Source: Bradyrhizobium liaoningense (GTDB lineage: Bacteria; Pseudomonadota; Alphaproteobacteria; Rhizobiales; Xanthobacteraceae). Taken from it: 64,000 nt of DNA. The position numbers and the translations under genes were made by a program. Position 1 is the stretch's first letter. The number at the start of each line of letters is the position of its first letter. Under the pieces are notes generated by a model. It searched no databases, was not told the origin of the DNA, and worked only from the letters and a program-made list of their open reading frames with translations. Location: NCBI RefSeq assembly GCF_018130825.1, contig NZ_JAFCJS010000012.1, forward strand, positions 1-64,000. Reading direction: 5' to 3'. Shown piece by piece: positions 17,954 through 26,979 of this stretch.

Positions 17954-20059
17954 CTACACCCCGGCCTCCGCCATTCCCGCCGCCCACAGCGCGAACGCGT
18001 AGACGATCGCGACTTCATCGAGACGGTCGAACCGGCCCGATGCGCCGCCATGGCCGGCGCCCATGTTGGTGCGCAGGAGAACCGGGCCGCCGCCGCGCAT
18101 GGTGGCGCGCAGGCGTGCGATCCATTTGGCGGGCTCCCAATAGGTGACGCGCGGGTCGGTCAGGCCGCCCATCGCCAGGATCGCCGGATACTCCTTCGCC
18201 GCGACATTGTCGTAGGGCGAGTACGACAGGATGGTGCGAAAATCCTTCTCGCTCTCGATCGGATTGCCCCATTCCGGCCATTCCGGCGGCGTCAGCGGCA
18301 GCGTGTCGTCGAGCATGGTGTTGAGCACGTCAACGAACGGCACTTCCGCGACGATGCCGGCGAGCAATTCGCCGGCGCGGTTGGCGACCGCGCCCATCAG
18401 CATGCCGCCGGCCGAGCCGCCATGGCCGACGATGCGCTTTGCGCTCGTATATTTCGCATCGATCAGCGCGCGGGCGCTGGCTGAGAAGTCGTCGAACGAG
18501 TTCGTCTTCTTCTCGCGCTTGCCGTCGAGATACCAGCCCCAGCCCTTGTCGGCGCCGCCGCGGATATGGGCGATGGCGTAGACGAAGCCGCGGTCGACCA
18601 GCGACAGGCGGTTGGCGTTGAACGAGGCCGGCATCGCCATGCCATAGGAACCGTAGCCGTAGAGCAGCAGCGGCGCCGCTCCGTCGAGCTTCAGCCCGCG
18701 GCGATAGAGGATCGAGACCGGCACCTCGGCGCCATCTAGCGCCTTCGCCATGATGCGCGTGGTGACGTAGTCGGCAACGTTATGGCCTGACGGAATCTCC
18801 TGCCGCTTGCGCAGGGTGCGCGTGCGCTTGACCATGTCGTAGTCGTAGACTTCCGACGGCGTCGTCATCGACGAATAGGCAAAGCGCAAATTCGTCGTGT
18901 CGAATTCGTAGGAGCCCATCGTGTCCAGCGAATAGGCGGCCTCGTCGAAAGCGATGGCGTGCTCGCCCCCGCCAGCGAGATCGCGGATCACGATCGACGG
19001 CAGCGCGTTGGCGCGCTCCAGCCGCACCAGGTGGCCGGCATAGAGATCGAGGTCGATGATGTAGATGCCCGGCCGATACGGGATCAGATCGCGCCAGTTC
19101 TTGCGCTCGGGCGAGCCAAGCGGCGCGGTGACGATCTTGAAGTCGATGGCATCATCGGCATTGGTGAGGATAAACAGCTCGTCGCCGCGGTCGGCCAGCG
19201 AATATTGCACGCCTTCCTCGCGCGCCGCGACCAGGCGCGGCGGCGCCTCGGGGTTGGCGAGATCGATCAGCCGCTGCTCGCTTGTCTCGTGATCGCCGCC
19301 CGCGATCACGCAGAAGCGGCCGCTGGTGCTCTCATGCAGATGGGTGAACCAGCCGGAATCCTGCTCCTCATAGACCAGCGCGTCATCGGCCTGCTTGGTG
19401 CCGAGCCTGTGCCGCCACACCTGCATCGGGCGGTGATTGTCGTCGAGCTTCACATAGAAGAAGCTTTTGCAATCCGCACTCCAGACCACGCCGCCGTCGG
19501 TCTCCTCGACGAGATCGTCGAGATCCTTGCCGCTTCCCCAGTCGCGGACGCGGATGGAAAAATATTCCGAGCCCTTGGTATCCGCGCTCCAGGCCTGCAG
19601 CTTGTGATCATAGGAATGCCGGCTGCCGCCGAACTTGAAATATTTGTGGTCCTTGGCGAGTGCGTCGCCGTCGAGCACGATGTGTTCGTTGCCGCCGTCG
19701 CGCGGCATGCGTCCGAACAACTCGTGCTGCCCGCCTTCGCGGAACCTGCGGAAATAGGCGAACGGCCCGTCTGGCGACGGCACGCTGGAATCATCCTCCT
19801 TGATCCGTCCGCGCATCTCGCCGACCAGCGTCTTCTGCAGCGACGCGGTATGGCCGAGCAGGCTCTCGGTGTACACGTTCTCCTCGTCCAGATATTTGCG
19901 GATGTCAGGGTCGAGCACTTTGGGGTCGCGCAGCACCTCCTGCCATTTGTCGTCCTTAAGCCAGGCATAGTCGTCGGTCACGGTGATGCCGTGCCGGGTG
20001 AATGAATGCGGCTGGCGCGGGGCGACGGGGGGCTTCGAAGGCGTCTTGGCTTGTGTCAC
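17954..20059 (-). CDS. S9 prolyl-oligopeptidase family protease (oligopeptidase B-like)
   Basis: A 701-residue serine peptidase with an N-terminal beta-propeller (about 60-420) that limits entry to peptides, and a C-terminal alpha/beta hydrolase. The nucleophile is in GHGGSAGGML (about 549), the aspartate in GLTDPRVTYWEP (about 637) and the histidine in GAGHGGASGR (about 669). The YWEPAKW segment and length match oligopeptidase B (S9A), which cleaves short peptides after basic residues. No signal peptide. I prefer the GTG start at 20059, since GAGGA lies just before it; a TTG at 20074 is the alternative. Confidence 0.9.
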   Translation of the reverse strand: MTQAKTPSKPPVAPRQPHSFTRHGITVTDDYAWLKDDKWQEVLRDPKVLDPDIRKYLDEENVYTESLLGHTASLQKTLVGEMRGRIKEDDSSVPSPDGPFAYFRRFREGGQHELFGRMPRDGGNEHIVLDGDALAKDHKYFKFGGSRHSYDHKLQAWSADTKGSEYFSIRVRDWGSGKDLDDLVEETDGGVVWSADCKSFFYVKLDDNHRPMQVWRHRLGTKQADDALVYEEQDSGWFTHLHESTSGRFCVIAGGDHETSEQRLIDLANPEAPPRLVAAREEGVQYSLADRGDELFILTNADDAIDFKIVTAPLGSPERKNWRDLIPYRPGIYIIDLDLYAGHLVRLERANALPSIVIRDLAGGGEHAIAFDEAAYSLDTMGSYEFDTTNLRFAYSSMTTPSEVYDYDMVKRTRTLRKRQEIPSGHNVADYVTTRIMAKALDGAEVPVSILYRRGLKLDGAAPLLLYGYGSYGMAMPASFNANRLSLVDRGFVYAIAHIRGGADKGWGWYLDGKREKKTNSFDDFSASARALIDAKYTSAKRIVGHGGSAGGMLMGAVANRAGELLAGIVAEVPFVDVLNTMLDDTLPLTPPEWPEWGNPIESEKDFRTILSYSPYDNVAAKEYPAILAMGGLTDPRVTYWEPAKWIARLRATMRGGGPVLLRTNMGAGHGGASGRFDRLDEVAIVYAFALWAAGMAEAGV

Positions 20060-20102
20060 TCGGTCCTCGTTCAACTACGTGTCGCGGCGTTGCTGCTCTT
20101 CG

Positions 20103-20126
20103 CCTCTCCCCGCAAGCGGGGAGAGG
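20103..20126. repeat. CCTCTCCCCGC hairpin
   Basis: CCTCTCCCCGC and GCGGGGAGAGG pair perfectly around AA, between the divergent protease and acyltransferase genes. Confidence 0.6.
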
Positions 20127-20264
20127 GGGGAAGGAAGGGGTTCGCCGCGTTCCCTTATATCGTCCTGATTCCGCGAATTGCCAGCGTGCCTGCGCCAAGT
20201 CGCCGGGTTGTTGACCGGCCCCTTGTATGCTTTAGGCTCCATATCCCGCCGCCGGTCCAGCCTG

Positions 20265-21701
20265 ATGCTGTTCAATTCCTACCCGTTCATCCTGCTGTTC
20301 CTGCCGGTCGCACTAGCCGGCTATTTCTGGCTTGGGCGGCGCAGCAATTTCACGCCCGTGATCTGGCTGGCGCTGGCTTCGATCACCTTCTATGCGATCG
20401 GCAGCTGGCAGTTCGTCGCCCTGCTGCTGATCTCGATCGCCTTCAACTACGGCGTCGGTCACCTCCTCATCGTGGCGAAGCTCGGCCCCATGCCGCGAAA
20501 GGCCGTGCTTGCCCTCGGTGTCGCCGGCGATCTCCTCGTGCTCGGCATCTTCAAATATGCGGGCTTTGCGACCGAGAACATCAACGCTTTGCTCGGCACG
20601 CATCTTGCGGTCCACATCCTGCTGCCGGTCGGCATCTCCTTCTACACCTTCACGCAGATCGCGTTCCTCGTGGATGCGTATCGCGGCCGGGTCGCGGCCT
20701 ATGCGTTGCCGCATTACGCGCTGTTCGTGACCTACTTCCCGCATCTGATCGCAGGGCCGATCCTCCACCACAAGGACATGATCCCGCAATTCGAGCGGGA
20801 GGAGTCCAAGCATCCGCATGCGCATCTGATCCTGTGCGGCATCATCATCTTCGCGATCGGCCTGTTCAAGAAGACCTGCCTTGCCGACGGCATCCAGCCC
20901 CTGGTCGCGCTCGCGTTCGAGGCGCGCTCGCCGAGCTTCGACCAGGCCTGGCTCGGTGCGCTCGCCTACACGTTCCAGCTCTATTTCGACTTCTCCGGCT
21001 ATTCCGACATGGCGATCGGCATATCGCTGATGTTTGGCATCTTCCTGCCCGTCAACTTCAACTCGCCCTACAAGGCTTTCAGCATCGTCGAGTTCTGGCG
21101 GCGCTGGCACATGACGCTGTCGCAGTTCCTGCGCGACTATCTCTACATCCCGCTCGGCGGCAACCGCAGGGGCCGCGTGCTGCGCTACGTCAATCTGATG
21201 ATCACGATGCTGCTCGGCGGGCTCTGGCACGGCGCGGCCTGGACTTTTGTCGTGTGGGGCGCGCTGCACGGCGCCTATCTCTGCGTCAACCACGCCTTCA
21301 ACGCGCTGGTGCCGAGCGTTCCGGCGTTGCTTGCGCGTCCGGTCCGTATCGCCGGCGCCGTGCTGACGTTTCTTGCCGTCGTCATCGCCTGGGTGTTCTT
21401 CCGCGCCGAGAGCGTTGCCTGGGCGCTGCGGGTTCTGCATGCGATGGCTGATCCCGCAAATATCGTCTGCGGCCGCGAGGAGATCGCGGCTCTGGTGCAG
21501 GTCATGGTCTATGCCGCGCTGGTGTGGCTGGCGCCGAACACGCAAGACATCATGGGCTACGATCACGGCGATCGCCGGGTCGGCGAAGCCTTGCTGGCAG
21601 GGCGCATGCGGCCACTGGCTCTCTATGCGGCGTCGCTGGTGCTCGCGTTCGGGGTCCTGGGCATCCAGAGCCACAGCGAATTCATCTATTTCCGGTTCTG
21701 A
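20265..21701 (+). CDS. MBOAT-family O-acyltransferase (AlgI/DltB-like)
   Basis: A 478-residue polytopic membrane protein of the MBOAT family, which moves acyl groups (usually acetyl) across the membrane onto extracellular polymers. Family hallmarks are FYTFTQIAFLVDAYRG, YFPHLIAGPILHH, DFSGYSDMAIG, EFWRRWHMTLSQFLRDYLYIPLGG and the catalytic histidine in LLGGLWHGAAWTF. I chose ATG 20265, directly before the first helix LFNSYPFILLFLPVALAG. Its stop overlaps the start of the next gene, a putative SGNH-type partner. The polymer is unknown; no glycan synthesis genes are nearby. Confidence 0.92.
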   Translation: MLFNSYPFILLFLPVALAGYFWLGRRSNFTPVIWLALASITFYAIGSWQFVALLLISIAFNYGVGHLLIVAKLGPMPRKAVLALGVAGDLLVLGIFKYAGFATENINALLGTHLAVHILLPVGISFYTFTQIAFLVDAYRGRVAAYALPHYALFVTYFPHLIAGPILHHKDMIPQFEREESKHPHAHLILCGIIIFAIGLFKKTCLADGIQPLVALAFEARSPSFDQAWLGALAYTFQLYFDFSGYSDMAIGISLMFGIFLPVNFNSPYKAFSIVEFWRRWHMTLSQFLRDYLYIPLGGNRRGRVLRYVNLMITMLLGGLWHGAAWTFVVWGALHGAYLCVNHAFNALVPSVPALLARPVRIAGAVLTFLAVVIAWVFFRAESVAWALRVLHAMADPANIVCGREEIAALVQVMVYAALVWLAPNTQDIMGYDHGDRRVGEALLAGRMRPLALYAASLVLAFGVLGIQSHSEFIYFRF

Positions 21702-22813
21702 TGCGCGCATCCTTCACCAGCCTGAAGCGTCTTCTTCTCGCCAGCGTGGTGTGCCTGCTGGGCGCAGCAGTGCTCACCTACGTCGTCGATCCCCTGCAAC
21801 TGTTTCGTCCCTCGCGTCTCATGGCGGCGTTCTACTCCGACGACACGCGCGTGCAGAATGCCGGACTGATCCGCAGCCAGTCGTTCGACACCGCCTTCAT
21901 GGGCACCTCGCTCGCGATCCATTTCCGCCAGAGCGACATCGATCGCGCGCTCGGCGTCCGCTCGCTCAAGCTGGCGATGACCGGCTCCAATTCGCGCCAG
22001 CAGGCCTTCGTGCTGGAGCAGGCGATCGACCGCGGTGCGCGGCGCGTGATCTGGGCGATGGACGATTTCAGCTTCGTCGATGCCGCCGATATCGAGGCCG
22101 ATCCCTATCTGTCCGTCGATCTCTATCGCGGAACGGCCAGGGGGATTGCGTCCTATGTCTTCAGCGCGGCGATGGCCAAGGAATCGCTGTTCACGGTGAT
22201 GCGGTCTGTCCCGCCGCTGCGGGAGCCGCTGACCCGAGCGGCGCCTTATCTTCCCGTCAAGTTCGCGCTGGATGATGTCGACGACATCTACGCGCTGCCG
22301 CGGAATTTCGACATTGCGCGAGACTACAATGCAACGAAGACGCTCGCCGCCTTCGCCTACATCACCGCTCCCGCGCGCAGCCGTTTCCTCGGCGAGGGCT
22401 ATGGTTATGAGGCCATGGTCCGGCATTTCGAGCACGATGCCGCAGGTCTCATCACGCGCCATCCGGACGTGACCTTCGACGTCTATTTCCCGCCCTATTC
22501 GATCCTGCAATTCGTCGCCATGCGCGATGCCTCACCGGAGACGCTGAAGATCGTCACTGATCTCACGGCGCACATCGCGCAGCGATTGACGCAGCTTCCG
22601 AACGTGCGCCTGCACGATTTCCGCGCGATCAAGGCGGTGACCCACGATCTCGATAATTACAGCGACGTCATCCACCATTCGCCGGTGGTGGACGCCATGG
22701 TGCTGAAGTGGCTGGCAAGCGGGGAATATCGCGTCGATCCGAAGACGCCGCTAGCGTCGCTGAATGAGCTGAAGAAGCAGGTGGAAGCGTATCGTGTACG
22801 GCGATTGCCGTAG
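21701..22813 (+). CDS. putative SGNH-fold partner of the MBOAT acyltransferase
   Basis: A 370-residue protein with an N-terminal membrane anchor or uncleaved signal (LLLASVVCLLGAAVLTYVV), the rest predicted periplasmic. The segment FMGTSLAIHF near 68 fits the nucleophile block of SGNH hydrolases and a late DxxH-like segment, SDVIHHSP, could give the aspartate and histidine. Translational coupling (TGATG overlap) to the MBOAT gene follows the common two-part design for polymer O-acetylation, in which the SGNH protein completes acyl transfer outside. The SGNH assignment is from motifs and context; no whole-length family match is claimed. Confidence 0.65.
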   Translation: MRASFTSLKRLLLASVVCLLGAAVLTYVVDPLQLFRPSRLMAAFYSDDTRVQNAGLIRSQSFDTAFMGTSLAIHFRQSDIDRALGVRSLKLAMTGSNSRQQAFVLEQAIDRGARRVIWAMDDFSFVDAADIEADPYLSVDLYRGTARGIASYVFSAAMAKESLFTVMRSVPPLREPLTRAAPYLPVKFALDDVDDIYALPRNFDIARDYNATKTLAAFAYITAPARSRFLGEGYGYEAMVRHFEHDAAGLITRHPDVTFDVYFPPYSILQFVAMRDASPETLKIVTDLTAHIAQRLTQLPNVRLHDFRAIKAVTHDLDNYSDVIHHSPVVDAMVLKWLASGEYRVDPKTPLASLNELKKQVEAYRVRRLP

Positions 22814-22827
22814 CCCAACACTCCGCT

Positions 22828-22961
22828 GTCGTCCCGGCGAAGGCCGGGACCCATAACCCCAGGGAGGAATTTGGCGAAGACTCGCAGTGAAACGGCTGGT
22901 ACTGGCACCGCGCCTTATCGATAGATCACGCGGTATGGGTCCCGGCCTTCGCCGGGACGAC
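22828..22961. repeat. long inverted repeat
   Basis: Two arms of 28 bp, 22828-22855 and 22934-22961, are exact reverse complements, each itself containing a GTCCCGGC...GCCGGGAC hairpin, separated by 78 bp of unrelated DNA. Located between two convergent genes. It has the look of a small non-autonomous element or a doubled palindromic repeat. Confidence 0.85.
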
Positions 22962-22981
22962 ACCTTTGTGTTGGGCCGAGC

Positions 22982-24169
22982 TTACGCCGCCACCTCTTCA
23001 CCGAGATACGACACCGCCGCTTCCAGCCCGCCCTTGCCGTGCGGGATCTTCAGCGCGTTCAGCGCGATCTCGACAACTCCCAGCGTGCCGAGGAGCATCG
23101 GCGCATTGACGTGACCCATATGGGCGATGCGGAAGGCTTGTCCCGAGAGATCGCCGATGCCGGTGCCGAGCACGACGCCGCACTTGTCCTTGCAATAGCG
23201 CTGCAGCACCGCGGGATCATGGCCGTTGTTCATGGTCACCGTGGTCACGGTGTTGGAGCGCTCGCTGGCTTCGGCGACATTGAAGCCGAGCACCTGGCCT
23301 TCCGACCATGCGGAGACCGCGCGGCGCGCGGCTTCGCCGAGCAGGCTGTGGCGGCGGAAGGCGTTTTCAAGCCCTTCCTCGTGCAGCATGTCGATTGCCT
23401 TACGCAGCGCGAACAACAGATGCACCGGCGCGGTGCCGGCATATTTGCGATAATTCTCGGTGCCCTCGCGCTCGCTCCAGCTCCAATAGGGCGTCGACAT
23501 GTTCGCCTTCTTGTGCACCTCGAGCGCGCGCGCGTTGGCGGAGACGAAGCCGAGGCCGGGCGGCGTCATCAGGCCCTTCTGCGAGCCGGACATCGCGACG
23601 TCCACGCCCCATTTGTCCATCTCGAACGGCATGCAGCCGAGCGAGGCCACGGTGTCGACCATGTAGAGCGCGGGATGGCCGCTCGCCTTGATCGCCTTGC
23701 CGATCGCCTCGATGTCGTTCTGCACGCCCGAGGCCGTATCGACCTGGACGACGACGACGGCCTTGATCTTGTGCTCCTTGTCGCGGCGCAGGCGTTCCTC
23801 GACCTCGTGCGGCCGCACGGCGCGGCGCCAGTCGCCCTTGAGCACCTCGACCTCGGCGCCCATCAGGGCGGCCGCGTTGCCCCAGCCGATCGCGAAGCGG
23901 CCGCTCTCCAGCACCAGCACCTTGTCGCCGCGCGACAGCACGTTGCTCAGTGCGGCCTCCCAGGCGCCGTGACCGTTGGCGATGTAGATGTAGGACTTGC
24001 CCTTGGTCGCGAACAGTTTCGAGATGTCGCTGAGCAGGCTCTCGGTCAGGTCGAGCATCTCCTTGGAGTAGATGTCGATCGCCGGACGGTGCATCGCCCG
24101 CAGCACCTCGTCGGGCATCGTGGTGGGCCCGGGGATGGCCAGAAATTCCCGGCCCGCGCGAACGGTCAT
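22982..24169 (-). CDS. class V aminotransferase (alanine/serine-glyoxylate type)
   Basis: A 395-residue PLP enzyme. The lysine forming the Schiff base is K198 (SGSQKGLMTPPG), the PLP-binding aspartate is D172 (MVDTVASLG), and the opening FLAIPGPTTMPDEVLRAM is typical of alanine-glyoxylate and serine-glyoxylate aminotransferases. It would make glycine from glyoxylate using serine or alanine, in one-carbon or photorespiratory-type metabolism. It stands alone; no serine-cycle genes are in the window. Exact amino donor not determinable. Confidence 0.88.
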   Translation of the reverse strand: MTVRAGREFLAIPGPTTMPDEVLRAMHRPAIDIYSKEMLDLTESLLSDISKLFATKGKSYIYIANGHGAWEAALSNVLSRGDKVLVLESGRFAIGWGNAAALMGAEVEVLKGDWRRAVRPHEVEERLRRDKEHKIKAVVVVQVDTASGVQNDIEAIGKAIKASGHPALYMVDTVASLGCMPFEMDKWGVDVAMSGSQKGLMTPPGLGFVSANARALEVHKKANMSTPYWSWSEREGTENYRKYAGTAPVHLLFALRKAIDMLHEEGLENAFRRHSLLGEAARRAVSAWSEGQVLGFNVAEASERSNTVTTVTMNNGHDPAVLQRYCKDKCGVVLGTGIGDLSGQAFRIAHMGHVNAPMLLGTLGVVEIALNALKIPHGKGGLEAAVSYLGEEVAA

Positions 24170-24276
24170 TGCTGTCGGTCCTTGTTGCTTGAGAACAGGA
24201 TTGTGGGTTGCTGAATCTCACTTTTACGCGGCGCTGGAAGCCAAGAAAAGCGCTTAAAACGCAGGTCTGGCGTCGG

Positions 24277-24999
24277 TTATCGCCTCGTCTCGCGACAGCC
24301 TGCCGCCTCCGCCTCCTCGACCGAGCAGAACCAGCGGGTGCCCTTGCTGATCTTCATCTTGATCTGGGTGTACCAGCGGCTGGTCGGCTGGTGATAGATG
24401 CACTCGCCGGCGGTGTTGACGTTGCCCTTGATGGTGCAGTCGGGCGAGGGCGCGACCGGCCCCGAGGCCGAAGCGAGCAGCACGGAATGCGCCCCCTCCG
24501 GCGGCTTGGTGGCGCCCAGGATGGCGGTCTTCTTGTTGCGCACGCGCCAGTCCCAGGGCGCGATGAAGGCGCCCTGCCACATGCCGGCTTTTGCCTCGCG
24601 CGCGGCAGCTTCGTCCGCATCGTAGTCGTGCGAGATGCGGGTGTAGGCCAGCGCCCAGCCGTTGCGCACCAGCCATTTCTGGATGTCCTCGCCGCCGACC
24701 TCGCAGCGCGCCACGGTGCGGCCGCGCCGGTCGATCGCGCGGGTGTGGCAGACCCAGTTCTTGCCCTCGGTGTATTTGGCGAGTTCCTCGCGCGCGGCCA
24801 CGCCGCAGGTCCAGCGCTCGCTCTTGGTGTTGAGACAGAGCTGGTCGGACGATGGCGCGTCGATGCCACCGAGCCGGATCCGCGTGTTGCCGATCACGAC
24901 GGAATCGCCGTCGCGGACCTTTGCCGTGCCGGTGATGTCGGCGGCCTGGGCAAGCGACGGGGCGAGCAAGGCCAGCGCAATCAGGAATTTTCGCAACAT
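24277..24999 (-). CDS. exported staphylococcal-nuclease-like protein
   Basis: A 240-residue protein with a Sec signal (LRKFLIALALLAPSLAQAA, cleavage near 20) and an SNase-like OB fold (about 22-150): VRDGDSVVIGN, IRLGGIDAP, DRRGRTVARCEV, LVRNGWALAY. In active nucleases the general-base glutamate follows IDxP; here the residues read IDAPSSDQ, so that glutamate is a serine, while the two arginines seem kept. Activity is therefore doubtful. A second cysteine-bearing domain follows (about 175-240). The start at 24999 puts the signal peptide first. Likely periplasmic. Confidence 0.82.
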   Translation of the reverse strand: MLRKFLIALALLAPSLAQAADITGTAKVRDGDSVVIGNTRIRLGGIDAPSSDQLCLNTKSERWTCGVAAREELAKYTEGKNWVCHTRAIDRRGRTVARCEVGGEDIQKWLVRNGWALAYTRISHDYDADEAAAREAKAGMWQGAFIAPWDWRVRNKKTAILGATKPPEGAHSVLLASASGPVAPSPDCTIKGNVNTAGECIYHQPTSRWYTQIKMKISKGTRWFCSVEEAEAAGCRETRR

Positions 25000-25119
25000 G
25001 CCGGTCCGGGTGTTCAGGACAATCTCGATAAGCCGCGCAATTGTGGTCGGCTTTTGGCCTCCGGGCCAGCATATGCCTAACAGTTGGGCTTTCAACTTCC
25101 TGTCATTGCGGGAGGTCTC

Positions 25120-25233
25120 GTAGGGTGGGTTTGCCGTAGGCGTAACCCACCTCTTTGTTCTCCACGGCGGCAGAAGAGGCGGGTTACGCTGAGCAGATGC
25201 GCTTCGCGCATCTGCAGGGCTAACCCACCCTAC
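25120..25233. repeat. GTAGGGTGGGT palindromic element, copy 2
   Basis: GTAGGGTGGGTTTGCCGTAG starts it and CTAACCCACCCTAC ends it, with inner arms GTAACCCACC and GGCGGGTTAC. The flanks AGGTCTCGT (25113-25121) and ACGAGACCT (25242-25250) extend the symmetry right up to the stop codon of the next gene. Confidence 0.85.
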
Positions 25234-25248
25234 GCTTCTGCACGAGAC

Positions 25249-26979
25249 CTACCCCCGCCCCGCGATCGCCCGCTTCGCCACCGCCAGGCCCATCAGCACG
25301 AAGGCCGAGGTCACCTCGGGGCCGCCGACCAGGATCCGCGTCGGCGTCTTCATCTTGTTCCATTCGTAGGCGCGGAACGGGCCACGGCGGCCGCCTTCGC
25401 CGAGGCTTGCGATGATGACGTTCAGCGCCGGTGCAAAGGCACGCGGGTCGGCGCCGAGATGGCCGAGTGCGATCAGCGCCAGCGCGGCGTCGAACACGTT
25501 CATCTCCGCGGCCATCAGCTCACCCTTGACGTAGGAGAGCACGCGATGGCGGATGAAATCGAAATCGCCGTCGGGATCGATCGCCGCCTGCGCCGCCAGC
25601 GGCAGCGCGAGGAACGCTGCATAGCAGCGGCCGAAATACGCGCTGTAGAGCTCCGGCAGATAATAGATGTGCGAGCGCGGATTGGCGAAGGCGCCGCTGG
25701 CTGCCAGCCGTTTCTGGAAACCGATGATCCGGTGCACGGTGGCGAGCCGCGCCGGCGTCTCCAGGATCTTCCAGCGCGCAAGGTTTCGGAAGCTCACCTC
25801 GAGAATGTCGAGATTGAGCGTCGGATCGAGATCGTTGCCATAGGGACGCTCGCCCTTGAGATTGTCGATCCAGGTGGCGACGCCGCCTTCATAGTCGATA
25901 TTGTCGTTCAGCGGCACGGTGACGCGCGGCGCGTTGACACCGGCACGCACCTGATAGCCGGCGTAGAAGTCCAGCAGCGGCTGGTCGATGATCTCATCAA
26001 GGCAGCCGGCCTGTGTTGCCGCCGAGATCGAGCATGCCGTGGTGTCGCAATCCGGCACATAGACGCCGAAGCCGAGGTCCTGCTTGATCTGGGCGAAGAA
26101 GCGGGAAAAGCGCGGATGCGGCGCCGGCGCCAGCGCCGTGATGACGTTGAAGCGCGCGCCGTCCGTGCCCTCGACTTCCTCGCGGCTGATATTGACGCAG
26201 AAATTCACCATGTCGGCGATCGCGCGCTCCGCCGCGATCTTGTCGGCCGGCGAGGCGAGCCCGGTCTCGACATAGCCGAGCAGCGCCTCGATGAAGAAGG
26301 CATCGTAATAGGCCGAGCGGTGGCGGATCTGCACCGGCTCCCACATCGGCTCGGCGATGCCTTTCCAGGGCGGATTGACCACGGCGCGCGCGGGCGAGCG
26401 CGCGATGAAGACGCGCGCGAGGTTGAACAGCAGCGAGGAGTTCTTGTAGCCGCGCGCGTTCAGGCCCGTCAGCGCCATGATCAGCTCGCGGCCGCGGCAA
26501 TCGGGATCGCCGATCAGGTTGAAGGCGGCATAGGTCGGCAGAAAACCGTTTCGGCGGTACGAGCCGAGCAGGTGCTGCGCGCAGTCGCGGATCACGCTGT
26601 CGATCTCGGAGGTCTGCGGCATGGTGCCGGTGAACATCGCCGGCGGCGGCTTGGGGTGGTCGAGCGCGATGCTGTCGACGAGATCGGCCACGGGCTGGCC
26701 GACGGCTGCCCAATCCGGCTCGGCATCATCGCGGGCGCGCCTGAGCGACTCGCGCAGCCGGGCCAGCCTCGCCTCGTCGCGCAGCTCGGGTAGCCCGGCC
26801 CGGCGGAGCAGCATCCGCAGCGCGGGATTGCCGAGCGCGGTCTTGTAGAATTTTGCCAGATGCGGATCGCCGCTGGCCGTCGCCGCCAGCACGGGATCGC
26901 AGACCTCATAGAGAGAGGGGCCGTCCTTCCGCGCCGTCAGCGCCCGGCAGGCGGCGCCGGCAAAATAATGAAAGCTCAT
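25249..26979 (-). CDS. hypothetical protein, 576 residues
   Basis: A large soluble protein of no family I recognise. It is mostly helical, without signal peptide or membrane segment, and rich in aromatic and acidic patches (for example LLGYVETGLASPADK, SAYYDAFFIEALLGYVE, YVPDCDTTACSIS, NDNIDYEGGVATW). The repeated helical pairs and the DCDTTAC segment recall alpha/alpha-barrel proteins such as terpene cyclases or glycoside hydrolases, but no catalytic signature is certain. I start it at ATG 26979; upstream residues in the longer frame look non-coding. It is a single gene flanked by palindromic repeats and is divergent from the caspase-fold gene at 27401. Confidence 0.8.
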   Translation of the reverse strand: MSFHYFAGAACRALTARKDGPSLYEVCDPVLAATASGDPHLAKFYKTALGNPALRMLLRRAGLPELRDEARLARLRESLRRARDDAEPDWAAVGQPVADLVDSIALDHPKPPPAMFTGTMPQTSEIDSVIRDCAQHLLGSYRRNGFLPTYAAFNLIGDPDCRGRELIMALTGLNARGYKNSSLLFNLARVFIARSPARAVVNPPWKGIAEPMWEPVQIRHRSAYYDAFFIEALLGYVETGLASPADKIAAERAIADMVNFCVNISREEVEGTDGARFNVITALAPAPHPRFSRFFAQIKQDLGFGVYVPDCDTTACSISAATQAGCLDEIIDQPLLDFYAGYQVRAGVNAPRVTVPLNDNIDYEGGVATWIDNLKGERPYGNDLDPTLNLDILEVSFRNLARWKILETPARLATVHRIIGFQKRLAASGAFANPRSHIYYLPELYSAYFGRCYAAFLALPLAAQAAIDPDGDFDFIRHRVLSYVKGELMAAEMNVFDAALALIALGHLGADPRAFAPALNVIIASLGEGGRRGPFRAYEWNKMKTPTRILVGGPEVTSAFVLMGLAVAKRAIAGRG

